Assembly (NCBI GenBank): GCA_024278415.1
Contig: JAJRTI010000134.1
Span: forward strand, 1-28,736
Direction: 5' to 3'
DNA: 28,736 nucleotides
From: Planctomycetota bacterium
Lineage (GTDB): Bacteria; Planctomycetota; Brocadiia; JAJRTI01
Made by a program: the position numbers and the translations under genes. How positions within the stretch are numbered: the first letter of the stretch is position 1; each line of letters starts with the position of its first letter. The notes below the pieces were generated by a model. It did not search any database. It was not told the DNA's origin and saw only the letters and a list, made by a program, of their open reading frames with translations. Below, piece after piece: positions 1 through 8,794 of the stretch.

Positions 1-1995
1 GCGCTGCGCGAGCGGGCCCTTCGAGCACCACACTTGCTTGAGCGCCCATTGCCGGTAGCGCTTCGCGACCGCGAGCCAATCGCCCTGCACGGGCTGAAGC
101 ACGACGTCGTAGCCCGGATCGAATACCTTGCCCGGCACGCCGAGGTCCTCGGGCACGAACTCGAAGTAGAACTCCTCGCCGGCCGTATACGAGAAGCGCT
201 TCAGCTCCGCGGCGCCGTCCTCGGTCGCAAGGTAGAGGCTATTGCGCCCGCGTGTGAGGCCGAGGAACTGCATGGGCCAGTTGCCCGAGGGATAACGGCC
301 GATCTGCCGGCCCGTGAAGTTGCGATGGCGAAAGCCCCAGTTGCCGCGAGGGATCGAAACGTCGACCGCGCCTGTTCTGCCGAGCTTTTCGACCAGGGGG
401 AAGCGCACGAGGAGGATACCGTCGTTGTTGGGCAGCTTACCCTGGACGCGCATGCGCCCGCGCAGGCCGGAGGGGGTGATGCGCCAGCGGGTCTGCACGG
501 TGAGCGCTCCCGCGATCTTTGTCCAGGTGAAGGTGACGCCGTCCTTGGTGAGGGTGGCCTTGGGATCTGACCGATCGGTTGGATCAGACGGATCAGACGG
601 ATCGACCCACCGCGACTCGCCCGCGGCTTTGCCGACCTGAATCTGCCACGCGGCCGCGGGCGCGGTGGAGCGCACGAAGTCGTGGCCGGTCCTCGCGTCG
701 CACAGACCCAAGAGGCCGCCTCGGCGGTGGAACAGCGCGAGGGTCTTGGCGTCGTGGAGCAAGAGCAAATCGCCGGCGCGCTTGGCCACTGGGCCGTCCG
801 CGCTCAAGTCGATCTTGTCCGGCCACGTAGGCAGCCCGGCCATCTTGCGCTGGAGCGTCCACCGCTGGAGCGGCGTCTTGGCCGCGAGGATCCTCGATCG
901 GTCGATCTTCGTCACCGACTCGACCGAGACGCCGGAGGTCGTGCGGACCAGTTGGGTCGTCGCGTCGATGCCGCGCCAGGGACCGATGAAGAGCGTGCCG
1001 GCGAATTGCTTCTCGCGGGTCTCCCAGCTTCCGGCCCAGTCACGGATATACTCGCAGAACCCGTGCGGCTGGTCGTACAGGGCGAGGCTGCCGGTTGGCT
1101 TGACCAAACCCACGGCCAGGCGGCCGTCATGGATCACGGCCCAACCATGGGCCAACCAGGCCTTCTTGGTATCGGTGAATGCTCCGGACGCGCGGGGCCG
1201 CTCGGATGCCCAATTCGGGTAGCCATCCCCGCGGTGGCTCAGGTGGAGGAAGTGCAGTTCGTTCCAGGGGCGCTCCTTCTCCTGGGTTACCTTGGCCGTC
1301 ACACGGATCAGCGGCGACCCGGCGCGGCACTCGTACCGATACACCGCCCGCGCGGCGGCTTGGCCGTTCGTGGTGTGCTTGTATCCGGCCTCGACGCGGA
1401 AGACGGCCACGAGCGGGCCCGCGCGATCGAGCGTCACTCGCGCGTCGAGGTCGTTCTTAAGCCAGTGGCCTTTCTTCTCGGCCGTCTTGTCCCACAGGCG
1501 GTCGTCCAGATACACGTCCTTCCGGAGCACTGAGCCCGGCAACGCGAAGGCCGGGAAGAACGCGGTGTCGCTGGGCGAGAATTCGAGGCGATAGTAGTCG
1601 TTTCGAACGGATACGGTATTGGCTGCTTGCGAGGCCGACAGGCGAGGCGCGGGTTGATTGGGGGGGGCGGCATCGTCTTGTGCGCCGGTGTAGACCATGA
1701 ACATTCGCGTGGCGCCGCGTCGCGTGAGCCCCGGCGCGTGGAAGTAGAGCGTATCGCCGATGCGCTGGCACGTGACGCGGCGCAACACGCGGTTCGCGCC
1801 ATCGATCTCTAGCACGACGTCGGCCTTGCCGGCCGGGGCGATCTTGACCTTGGCGATCGCCTCGAACGCGTCGCTCGGGCTGGCTTGCAGTGTGACGCGA
1901 AACGCGGAAGCTTCGGGGTGCAGTTGGCGCGCGTCTTGGGGAGGCGAAGCATGCGGTGCGGCAAGCATGAGAAGTAGGCAGACGAAGTGGGTCAT
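1..1995 (-). CDS. Secreted DUF6259-like protein, C-terminus cut by window edge
   Basis: The frame is open without a stop from the ATG at 1995 to base 1, giving 665 residues, so the gene is 3'-truncated by the window. GGAG lies 7-8 bases before the ATG. The N-terminus (MTHFVCLLLMLAAPHASP) is a short signal peptide, so the product is probably exported. The body looks like beta-sandwich segments (about residues 30-330 and 480-600), followed near the cut by a RYRQWAL..VWCSKGPL stretch. I associate that stretch with DUF6259, a glycoside-hydrolase-like family of PVC-type bacteria in which a catalytic barrel would follow beyond the edge. No catalytic residues are visible. An Asp/Ser/Pro repeat interrupts it around residues 463-477 (see the repeat entry). 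It lies 166 bp downstream of the MacB-like gene on the same strand and may have its own transcript. The DUF6259 assignment is from memory of the family and is moderate; the reading frame itself is secure. Confidence 0.75.
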   Translation of the reverse strand, partial: MTHFVCLLLMLAAPHASPPQDARQLHPEASAFRVTLQASPSDAFEAIAKVKIAPAGKADVVLEIDGANRVLRRVTCQRIGDTLYFHAPGLTRRGATRMFMVYTGAQDDAAPPNQPAPRLSASQAANTVSVRNDYYRLEFSPSDTAFFPAFALPGSVLRKDVYLDDRLWDKTAEKKGHWLKNDLDARVTLDRAGPLVAVFRVEAGYKHTTNGQAAARAVYRYECRAGSPLIRVTAKVTQEKERPWNELHFLHLSHRGDGYPNWASERPRASGAFTDTKKAWLAHGWAVIHDGRLAVGLVKPTGSLALYDQPHGFCEYIRDWAGSWETREKQFAGTLFIGPWRGIDATTQLVRTTSGVSVESVTKIDRSRILAAKTPLQRWTLQRKMAGLPTWPDKIDLSADGPVAKRAGDLLLLHDAKTLALFHRRGGLLGLCDARTGHDFVRSTAPAAAWQIQVGKAAGESRWVDPSDPSDPTDRSDPKATLTKDGVTFTWTKIAGALTVQTRWRITPSGLRGRMRVQGKLPNNDGILLVRFPLVEKLGRTGAVDVSIPRGNWGFRHRNFTGRQIGRYPSGNWPMQFLGLTRGRNSLYLATEDGAAELKRFSYTAGEEFYFEFVPEDLGVPGKVFDPGYDVVLQPVQGDWLAVAKRYRQWALKQVWCSKGPLAQR
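564..606. repeat. In-frame gatcagacg-type simple repeat inside the DUF6259-like gene
   Basis: About 43 bp built from variants of the unit GATCAGACG (two tandem perfect copies at 583-600, flanked by GATCTGACC/GATCGGTTG variants). On the minus strand it encodes alternating Ser/Thr-Asp-Pro (SDPSDPTDRSDP). It keeps the frame open and sits between two predicted beta-rich blocks, where a flexible linker would be tolerated. It looks like a simple repeat that has expanded inside a coding gene. Confidence 0.7.
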
Positions 1996-2161
1996 GGTGT
2001 TTCTCCGAGAATGCCCTGTGAGGATGTTCGGTTGGGCTCGGCCTACGGCCCATCGCCATCAGGATAATGACTTGCCATCTCATGTGAGTCGGACAGCGGG
2101 GTTCGCGCCCATTGCGCCGGGCGGACCGCTGGCTTGTCCGGCGGATTGTGGTGCGATCTCC

Positions 2162-4153
2162 CTACTCGTATCGCAGCGCCTGGATGGGATCCTGCGACGC
2201 GGCTTTCCAGGCGGGATAGCTGCCGAAGATGACGCCAACGGCCACGGATACGACGAACCCCACCACGACGGCCTCCAACGAGACGACCGTGCGCCATTTG
2301 GCCCAGACCGCGATGAGTTTGGCGATAAGGGGCCCGGAGGCTACTCCAAGCAGCCCGCCGGTCATGCTCACGGCCGTGGCCTCGATGAGGAACTGCTTGA
2401 GCACGTCCCGCTTGCACGCGCCCACCGCGCGGCGAATGCCGATCTCCTTGGTGCGTTCGGTGACCGACGCGAGCATAATGTTCATGATGCCGATGCCGCC
2501 GACGATGAGCGAGATTGCCGCGGTGGCTCCCATGACGTAGTTGAAGATCCGCTGCGTGGCTTGTGCGCGGCGAAGCAGCTCCTCGGGCACGATGAGTTGA
2601 TGGTCCTCGACACCGTGGTGCCGGCGGTCGATCACCATCTGCACCACCTCCGCGGTCTCCCGCACGTTCTCGCCGTCTTTGACTCGGACCGAGATCTCGT
2701 CGATCTCGCTGCGCTCCGGGTTGTGCTTCACGCGCTTGAGCGCGGTCGAGAGGGGGATGTAGATGTCGTGGTTGAGGTCGACGGTGCTGATCGCCTTGAT
2801 CTTGCCCTTGGGGATGTCCTTGCCCTCCATGACGCCCACCACGTGGTACCACGCGAGGCCCAGGCGAATGCGCTGGCCGATGGCTTCTTCGTTCGCGAAC
2901 AGCTCCTTCTTGATACTCTTGCCGAGCACGCACACGGGCCGGCAGTATTTCATGTCGATGTCGCTGAGGAAGCGGCCGCGCTCGACGAAGTAGCTCGCGG
3001 CCTCTTGGTATTGAGGGGTGGTGGCAATGATGCGCGCCTTGGGCTTCTTGGCCCGGAGGCGCACGTCGACTTCCACGAGTTTCATGGGCACGGCCCGGTC
3101 GACGGTGGGCACGACCTCCTCGATCGCGCGGGCGTCGTCCCACGAGAGGCCGTTCGAGAGCTTGCGTCGCGCCTCGATGAGTTCTTGCCCCTTGAGTTGG
3201 ATTGCGCGCACGCGCACGTTGTTGGCGCCCATTTGGCGGATTTGTTCGACCGCGTCCCGGCGCGCACCTTCGCCGATGGAGGCCATGGCTATAACGGCCG
3301 CGACGCCAAGCATGACGCCGAGCATGGTCAGCAGCGTGCGCATTTTGTGCGCGAGGAGGCCCTCGGCCACGCCGATGCGGAGCACGTCGAGCCACTTGAG
3401 ATCCCGGGGCTCGACGTTGGAGTGGGTGAAGTCCACGTTGATTCGCTCGGTCTCGTCGATCAGCTTCTCTTCGCCTCGCACGTCCTCCTCCCCCACGACC
3501 TTGCCATCGCTCAGGCGCACGATGCGGTCCGCGCAGTGCGCGAGCCGGTCGTCGTGTGTGACCACGATGATGGTCTTGCCTGCCCGGTTCAGTGCGCGGA
3601 ACACGCGCATGATGTCCTGGCCGGTCGCGGAGTCGAGGTTGCCGGTGGGCTCATCCGCGAGGATGAGTTTGGGGTCGTTCACGAGCGCGCGCGCGATGGC
3701 CACGCGTTGGACTTGGCCGCCGGACAGTTCTGTGGGCTTGTGCGCGAGCCTGTCGCCGAGGCCCAGCGCGGCCGCGGCCTCGGAGCAGCGCGCCCGGCGT
3801 TCGCGGCCGTCGATGCCGGCGTAGACGAGGGGCAGCCCGACGTTCTGCACCACTGTGTTTTCCGAAAGCAGGTTGAACGTTTGGAACACGAACCCCACTT
3901 TCTTGTTTCGGATACGCGACAGCTCCGTGTCGTCCAACTCGTCCACCCGGACTCCGTCGAGCACGTACGCGCCGGCCGTGGGCTTGTCGAGGCAGCCCAG
4001 CAGGTGCATGAGCGTGGACTTGCCTGAGCCGGACTGGCCCATGATGGACACGAACTCTCCCTCTTCGATCTGGAGGTCGATCCCGGCGAGGGCCACGACT
4101 TGGGTGTCGCCCATCTGGTAGACGCGCTGCACGTTGGTGAGATCGATCAGCAT
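2162..4153 (-). CDS. macB: MacB-type ABC transporter, fused ATPase and permease
   Basis: 663 residues, the usual MacB length and order: an N-terminal nucleotide-binding domain, then a four-helix permease with a large periplasmic domain. Visible motifs are Walker A GQSGSGKST (39-47), Q-loop Q91, signature LSGGQ (143-147), Walker B ILADEP (164-169) and H-loop H200. A first membrane helix follows near residues 270-295 (TLLTMLGVMLGVAAVIA). The C-terminal FtsX-type part holds IGIRRAVGA, and the protein ends DPIQALRYE, a MacB hallmark. MacB proteins are mechanotransmitters: ATP hydrolysis in the cytoplasm moves the periplasmic domain, which drives export of substrates through an adaptor and an outer-membrane channel. 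Here it is the last gene of a four-gene operon behind three adaptor genes, 8 bp after the last one. No clear Shine-Dalgarno precedes it, which fits translational coupling. The substrate cannot be told. The symbol is given at family level. Confidence 0.93.
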   Translation of the reverse strand: MLIDLTNVQRVYQMGDTQVVALAGIDLQIEEGEFVSIMGQSGSGKSTLMHLLGCLDKPTAGAYVLDGVRVDELDDTELSRIRNKKVGFVFQTFNLLSENTVVQNVGLPLVYAGIDGRERRARCSEAAAALGLGDRLAHKPTELSGGQVQRVAIARALVNDPKLILADEPTGNLDSATGQDIMRVFRALNRAGKTIIVVTHDDRLAHCADRIVRLSDGKVVGEEDVRGEEKLIDETERINVDFTHSNVEPRDLKWLDVLRIGVAEGLLAHKMRTLLTMLGVMLGVAAVIAMASIGEGARRDAVEQIRQMGANNVRVRAIQLKGQELIEARRKLSNGLSWDDARAIEEVVPTVDRAVPMKLVEVDVRLRAKKPKARIIATTPQYQEAASYFVERGRFLSDIDMKYCRPVCVLGKSIKKELFANEEAIGQRIRLGLAWYHVVGVMEGKDIPKGKIKAISTVDLNHDIYIPLSTALKRVKHNPERSEIDEISVRVKDGENVRETAEVVQMVIDRRHHGVEDHQLIVPEELLRRAQATQRIFNYVMGATAAISLIVGGIGIMNIMLASVTERTKEIGIRRAVGACKRDVLKQFLIEATAVSMTGGLLGVASGPLIAKLIAVWAKWRTVVSLEAVVVGFVVSVAVGVIFGSYPAWKAASQDPIQALRYE

Positions 4154-4161
4154 GGGCGGGC

Positions 4162-5643
4162 TCAGTTCACACGCTTGGGGATCAGGACCACGTCGCCTGC
4201 CTTCAGGCCCTTCTTCACAAGGATTTTGCTTGTGCCGGCGAGGCCGGTCTCGATGTCGCGGCGCACGGGCTTGCCGTCCACCTCAACCCACACGAACTTG
4301 CGCACCTCGGGGCGCTGCCCGGTGGCGCTCCACTCCTCCTGCACGGCGCGGTAGGGCACGGCGATCGCGTCGGGCACTTCGTCGACGATGATGTCGAGTG
4401 TCGCGGTCATGGTGGGGCGCAGGCGCGGGTCATCCTCCTCGATCTCGACGACGAGTTCGAAGATCATGACACCGCTCGTGTCGCGCCGGATCACGCTCTG
4501 GCGTTTGTAGCTGCGGTCCTTGGCGATGCCGGCAATGCGCGTGACCTTGCCGTGGAACTTTTCATCGGGGAACGCCTCGAGGGTGACCTCCGCCCGCTGT
4601 CCGAGGCCGATGCGGCTGAAGTCAACTTCGTTGACCTGCGTTTCCGCGACCATCTTGGACAGGTTCACAATGTCGAGGAAGGGGCCGCCCTTCCAAACGC
4701 GCTTGCCCTCTTCGGGCTTGCCCCACTGGACGTTGTAGAGCACCGTGCCCTCGGTGGGTGCGTACAGGACCGCGCTCTGGACCGTCTTGGTGTCGCGGCG
4801 CAGGTATTCCTGCTTGCGCTCCACCTCGGCAAGGGCCACGTCGACGGACGTGTCTTTGAGTGCGAGTTGCGCCGCCTTGTTCTTGTACGCTTGCGCGAGC
4901 TTGACTTTGGCTTGGGCGACTCGCTCTTTGGCGATGTTGATGTCTTCCTGGGGCGCGCCTTTCTTGACCAGCTCCAATTCGACCACGGCCTTGTCGTACG
5001 CGGCGCGGGCTTGCTGGTACGCGAGCTTGCCCCGAATGAGTTCGCCTTGGGAGGCGACGCCTTTTTCCCAGAGCGCCTTGGTGCGGTCGTACTTGTCCTT
5101 GGCCGCGTCGTAATTCACGCGGGGTCGCTCCATGGCGATGTTGGCCGCCTCCAGCTCTTGCGCCGTCGGCTGGCTTTCCAGATCGTGCAGCCGCGCGAGT
5201 TCGCGCTTGAGGCCGATCTGCGCGATCTGGCACTCAGCCGCGAGGAGTTTGCTCGTCAGCTCTCGGTCGAGCTTGGCCTTCTCGTGGAGGGCCTGGGCGG
5301 CTTGGAGGAGCAACTGGTCGCTCTCGACGCGTTCGCTGACTTCGTGGTCGTCTATGATGGCCAGCTTGTCGTCTTTCTTCACGTACGTGCCCTCTGGCAC
5401 GAGTTCGAGGATCTCGCCGTTGATGGGCCCAGCCACCACGAGCGCATCCCGCGGCCTCAGTTCACCAGTCTGTGGCACGTATACCCGAAACGTCTCTGGC
5501 TTGATGACGACGCGGGCCACCACTTCGAAAGGCTTGCCATCTGGTGAGAGGCGATTGCACGCGCACAGGCCCAGAACAAGCCACGCACAGCACCGCGCGA
5601 AGCGCAGGGCCCGCGGCTTTCGGCGTGCGTGGGGCAGGTCCAT
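4162..5643 (-). CDS. Periplasmic adaptor lipoprotein (HlyD/MacA type), third of three
   Basis: 493 residues. The N-terminus has a positively charged stretch, a hydrophobic core and a lipobox-like LCAC (Cys29), so it is probably a lipoprotein. A lipoyl-like half motif follows (VPEGTYVKKDDKLAIID, about 82-98), then a long alpha-helical hairpin (about 105-270, rich in Ala/Glu/Lys/Gln), the second lipoyl half (YAPTEGTVLYNV), a beta-barrel with DFSRIGLGQRAEV, and a membrane-proximal domain ending in a GLKAGDVVLIP motif. This is the MacA/HlyD layout, in which the hairpin contacts the outer-membrane channel and the barrel contacts MacB. The start ATG shares one base with the stop of the upstream adaptor (TGATG), so translation is probably coupled. 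It lies 8 bp before the MacB-like gene and is the adaptor most likely to be its direct partner. Confidence 0.88.
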   Translation of the reverse strand: MDLPHARRKPRALRFARCCAWLVLGLCACNRLSPDGKPFEVVARVVIKPETFRVYVPQTGELRPRDALVVAGPINGEILELVPEGTYVKKDDKLAIIDDHEVSERVESDQLLLQAAQALHEKAKLDRELTSKLLAAECQIAQIGLKRELARLHDLESQPTAQELEAANIAMERPRVNYDAAKDKYDRTKALWEKGVASQGELIRGKLAYQQARAAYDKAVVELELVKKGAPQEDINIAKERVAQAKVKLAQAYKNKAAQLALKDTSVDVALAEVERKQEYLRRDTKTVQSAVLYAPTEGTVLYNVQWGKPEEGKRVWKGGPFLDIVNLSKMVAETQVNEVDFSRIGLGQRAEVTLEAFPDEKFHGKVTRIAGIAKDRSYKRQSVIRRDTSGVMIFELVVEIEEDDPRLRPTMTATLDIIVDEVPDAIAVPYRAVQEEWSATGQRPEVRKFVWVEVDGKPVRRDIETGLAGTSKILVKKGLKAGDVVLIPKRVN

Positions 5644-7118
5644 CAGGGGTTGGCCTCCGGCTCAGCAAGACACACCACCTCGTTCGCGGCCAGGCCTTTC
5701 GTCACCACGACGCGGCCATCGGCCGACACCCCCGTCTCGATGCGGCGTTCGACGGGTTTGCGGTTGTCCACGACGTAGACGAACTTCGCGCCGTCGATCT
5801 TTCTGAACACGGCGGTCAGGGGCACGCTGATCGCGTCGGGCACTTCGCCAACGAAGATCTCGATGTTCCCGGCCATGCCGGAGCGCAGGCGGTCGTCGCT
5901 GCCATCGAGGCGCGCCTTCACGTCGAAGACGCGGATGCCGCTGTCCTCCTTGCCGCTCTTGCCGGCCCACCACCGGCGGCCTTGGGACTTCTGGCCCTTT
6001 TCCCGGGCGATATTGCCAATCTCACAGACGCGGCCAGTGAACGTCTCGCCGTGCACTGCGTCGAGCACGACCTTCACCTTCTGCTTCAGCTTCACGCTGG
6101 CGATCACGGCCTCCTCGATTTCCACTTCCGCGATCATGGTGCTCAAGTCTTCCAGCGACATGAGGTGGTTGCGTGGCCGCACGGCCACGCCCTCCTTGAT
6201 CTTTTCCAGGCCGTTGCCCTGCCAGACCTTCATGTACACCACGACTCCCGCTTTGGGCGCGTAGAAGTCGGCCTGCTTGATGGACTCCTGGAAGCGTTCG
6301 AGTTGCATGTGTTGGAGCTTTTCGGACCACTGGGCGGCCTCCAGATCCAACTCCGCTTGCCGCACCTTGAGATCGAGGTTCGCCTGGGCCTCGCCGTATT
6401 GCACGCGAGCCTCTTCCAGGTCTAGCGCGGCGAACGCCAGCTCCAGTGGCTCGGCGCCGGCGAGGACACGGTCGTAGGCGAGGCGCTTGGCCTTGCTATC
6501 CATGGCCGCGGCCTTGGCCGCGAACATCATCTCGTTGAACTTGGCCATGCTTTGGATGCCGAGTTTGGCCAAGCGCTTGATGGGCTCGAACTCTTGGCTG
6601 GCGAACGCCGCGTCGAGCGCGGCCTCGCGCCAGTCTGCCTCGGCTTTGGCGGCCGAAACGGAGCCGGGCAGAGCGCGCAAGTCGGACAGGGCCAGCTCTT
6701 TCAGGCGTAGATCCGCGGACCGGCGCGCCACCTCCGCGGCCAGCTTGCCCTTTTGGATCGCCAGGGTCTTGGCCAGTTGCTGCACTTCGGCCTTGGCGCG
6801 CCTGAGGTCGGCCTTGTAGTCCCGCTCCATGCGTTTGAGTTCGGTCTTGTCGAGCGACATGAGGAAGTCGCCCTTCTTGACGGTCGTGCCTTCGGGCACG
6901 AGCTTGGTGATTTTCGTGTTGACCCATCGCCGGAAGAAGGGGCAGATGATCTTGCGCGCGTTCTCGGCCCGCAACTCACAGCGCTCCCGTATGGACACGA
7001 CGAAACGCCCGCGCTTGGCCCTCTCAGTGGGCACGTTGACGCCGGCGTTCTTCTCCGTACAGCCCCAGCACAGTGCGAGGAGGCAGGCGGCGCGAGCCCA
7101 ATGTCGGCCCGTCCTCAT
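5643..7118 (-). CDS. Periplasmic adaptor protein (HlyD/MacA type), second of three
   Basis: 491 residues from the ATG at 7118. The frame stays open further upstream to 7646, but that stretch overlaps the previous gene and encodes Arg-rich shadow sequence. ATG 7118 overlaps the upstream stop as ATGA and opens a signal peptide (MRTGRHWARAACLLALCWGC). CWGC may be a lipobox, though Cys at -3 is not canonical. Order of parts: lipoyl half VPEGTTVKKGDFLMSLD, a long helical hairpin (about residues 90-280), second lipoyl half YAPKAGVVVYMKVW, beta-barrel, and a membrane-proximal domain with SGIRVFDVKARL and GLAANEVVCLAEP. It differs from its neighbours in a WW-containing charged loop between barrel and proximal domain (GRRWWAGKSGKEDS). 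It is clearly homologous to the flanking adaptors but not a recent copy of either; the three presumably arose by old tandem duplication. Confidence 0.87.
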   Translation of the reverse strand: MRTGRHWARAACLLALCWGCTEKNAGVNVPTERAKRGRFVVSIRERCELRAENARKIICPFFRRWVNTKITKLVPEGTTVKKGDFLMSLDKTELKRMERDYKADLRRAKAEVQQLAKTLAIQKGKLAAEVARRSADLRLKELALSDLRALPGSVSAAKAEADWREAALDAAFASQEFEPIKRLAKLGIQSMAKFNEMMFAAKAAAMDSKAKRLAYDRVLAGAEPLELAFAALDLEEARVQYGEAQANLDLKVRQAELDLEAAQWSEKLQHMQLERFQESIKQADFYAPKAGVVVYMKVWQGNGLEKIKEGVAVRPRNHLMSLEDLSTMIAEVEIEEAVIASVKLKQKVKVVLDAVHGETFTGRVCEIGNIAREKGQKSQGRRWWAGKSGKEDSGIRVFDVKARLDGSDDRLRSGMAGNIEIFVGEVPDAISVPLTAVFRKIDGAKFVYVVDNRKPVERRIETGVSADGRVVVTKGLAANEVVCLAEPEANP

Positions 7119-8599
7119 GGAGCCGCCTCCCCGGTCTCTTCGGGCTTGAGGCAGACCTGCTGCCCGGCCTCGAGCCCAGACTCGATCACGACACGGTCTG
7201 CGTTGGCCCTGCCCACTTGCACGGGCACGCGCTCGACGCGCCCAGCCCGGGGGACGAACACCACGCGCTCGCCTTGGTCTTCCAGCACGGCGTCCCGCGG
7301 CAGAGACAGCGCGGAGTCGCTCGTCCACACGATGATATCCGCTCGGCCCATCATGTTTGGCTTGAGCACGGGATCGCTCTGCTCGACCGCGATGATGACG
7401 TCGAAGACTCGGATGCCGGTGTCCTTGCGCTCCTGGGCAAAGCCCACGGTCTCGGTCTCGCTGCTGTCTTTGGCGACCTTCCCGATCTCGAGGACTTTGC
7501 CGGCGAAGATCTTGTCTGGCACGGCGTCCACGCGCACGCGCGCGTGCTGTCCGACCGCGACCTGGGCAATGTCGCTCTCCCTCACGCGCGTTTTCAGGTG
7601 CATGCGGGAGAGGTCTGGCAGGTCCATCATCATCGCACCCTTCCACATGGTAACGCCCTTGCCCAAGCGCTTACCGAATAGGCTGCGGTACGCGACCATG
7701 CCGTCGGCTGGGGATTTGAAGTCGCAGCGAGCCAAGTCTTCCTCTTGGCGTTTGATATCGTTCTCTGCCTTGTCCACGGTAGCCTTCGCTTTCTCGATGC
7801 CCGCCTTGAACTGCTTGATAGTGTCGGGCAGCTCCTTCTGCACCTCCGACAGGTCGAGTTGCGCGCGCTTAGCCTTGAGCTTGGCTTCCTCGATGGTGTC
7901 CGGGTGCGTGCCTGCCTTTGTGGCGCGGTAGTTGACCACGCTCGCCTTGTATTCCGCGAGGGCCTTGTCGTAGGTCAGCTTCACGGCCCGCACGTCCGAG
8001 GGGGTAAACACGGCCTTGCCGGTCTTGTCCTGCGAGACCGCTTGCATGGCCTCGAACTCAGCCTTGGCCGCGTCAATGACGGCTTTGGCGCGCTTCAACT
8101 CGATCTCCGCGCGCTTGAGGTCGTCGGGCCGGGGGCGGTTCTCGAGGTCCTGCACTTCTAACTCCGCGATGCGCAGATCTGCCCCGAGCGTGACGACCTT
8201 GGCCCGCAGGCTCTCCTCCGTGGCCTTGAGTCGCTGCTGGGCCTCCTTCAAGCGCGCGACCGCGATTCGATAGTTCGCGCGGCCTTGGCGGAGGCTCTCC
8301 TCGATCTCGCGTTTGTCGAACTTGACGATCGGGTCGCCCTTCTTGACCATCGTGCCCTCGGGGATGAGCCAGATGATGGGCTTCCAAGAGATGGGGCAGG
8401 GCACGCCGATGCTCTTGGCCGCCTTGAGCTTGCCCTTAGCTTGCACAACCACCTCGAAGGGCCCGCGCACAACCTCGACCGTCACGTACGGCGCGCGCCC
8501 CGTGCCCAGCCATTGGCGCAACCAGGCTGCGCCGGCCAGGGGAACCGCGGCCAGCAGCAGCAGCGCAAGGAGCGTGAGGAGGATCGTTTTGGGTTTCAT
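7115..8599 (-). CDS. Membrane-anchored periplasmic adaptor (HlyD/MacA type), first of three
   Basis: 494 residues from the ATG at 8599. An in-frame ATG at 8668 would add Pro/Arg-rich residues ahead of a perfect signal anchor, so I prefer 8599, although no strong Shine-Dalgarno is seen. The N-terminus (MKPKTILLTLLALLLLAAVP) is one membrane helix with no lipobox, so this adaptor is probably anchored in the inner membrane, unlike the next two. Then come a lipoyl half (IPEGTMVKKGDPIVKFD), a very long helical hairpin of about 230 residues, the second lipoyl half (KSPADGMVAYRSLFG), a beta-barrel (ESDIAQVAVGQHARV) and a proximal domain ending GLEAGQQVCLKPEE. The last four bases overlap the next gene (ATGA). 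It is the first gene of the adaptor-MacB operon; no convincing promoter is visible in the 256 bp upstream, which hold palindromes. Confidence 0.87.
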   Translation of the reverse strand: MKPKTILLTLLALLLLAAVPLAGAAWLRQWLGTGRAPYVTVEVVRGPFEVVVQAKGKLKAAKSIGVPCPISWKPIIWLIPEGTMVKKGDPIVKFDKREIEESLRQGRANYRIAVARLKEAQQRLKATEESLRAKVVTLGADLRIAELEVQDLENRPRPDDLKRAEIELKRAKAVIDAAKAEFEAMQAVSQDKTGKAVFTPSDVRAVKLTYDKALAEYKASVVNYRATKAGTHPDTIEEAKLKAKRAQLDLSEVQKELPDTIKQFKAGIEKAKATVDKAENDIKRQEEDLARCDFKSPADGMVAYRSLFGKRLGKGVTMWKGAMMMDLPDLSRMHLKTRVRESDIAQVAVGQHARVRVDAVPDKIFAGKVLEIGKVAKDSSETETVGFAQERKDTGIRVFDVIIAVEQSDPVLKPNMMGRADIIVWTSDSALSLPRDAVLEDQGERVVFVPRAGRVERVPVQVGRANADRVVIESGLEAGQQVCLKPEETGEAAP

Positions 8600-8648
8600 C
8601 CGCGGTGGTGGCTCGGACGGTGTGTGTAGCCGAGCCCGCCAGGGCCCG

Positions 8649-8752
8649 GGTATTCCAGGCGTGCACATCGCTCCGCGCGACTATGCTTCCCGAAGGTTGG
8701 CAACCTTCGGGAGGGGCGGTCGCCGCATGCGCCGGCATGCGGGCGGAATACC
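8649..8752. repeat. Imperfect ~104-bp palindrome with perfect central hairpin
   Basis: The centre (8688-8712) is a perfect 11-bp stem, TCCCGAAGGTT / AACCTTCGGGA, with loop GGC. The outer ends also match: GGTATTCC at 8649-8656 and its exact complement GGAATACC at 8745-8752, both centred on the same point (about 8700). The arms between are partly paired. The right arm itself contains a small nested dyad (CCGCATG / CATGCGG). It lies in the gap between serA and the adaptor operon. A nested, centre-sharing palindrome like this is typical of REP-like or MITE-like extragenic elements; it could also act as a terminator for serA. Confidence 0.7.
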
Positions 8753-8794
8753 ACACAATTCGCCGATCGCCCGTCGGCTCGAAGCCTGGCGGCT

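Noticed and set aside
1760..4027. A 755-codon open frame on the plus strand across the MacB-like gene
   Set aside because: It is antisense to a gene with all ABC transporter motifs; its product is His/Asp/Ala-rich without structure, a typical shadow in GC-rich DNA.
4552..5547. A 331-codon plus-strand frame antisense to the third adaptor
   Set aside because: Leu/Val/Arg-biased product mirrors the adaptor's codon pattern on the other strand; no ribosome site.
7119..7646. An in-frame N-terminal extension of the second adaptor
   Set aside because: It overlaps the first adaptor's coding region fully, has Arg-rich composition and would hide the signal peptide; ATGA coupling at 7118 is convincing.
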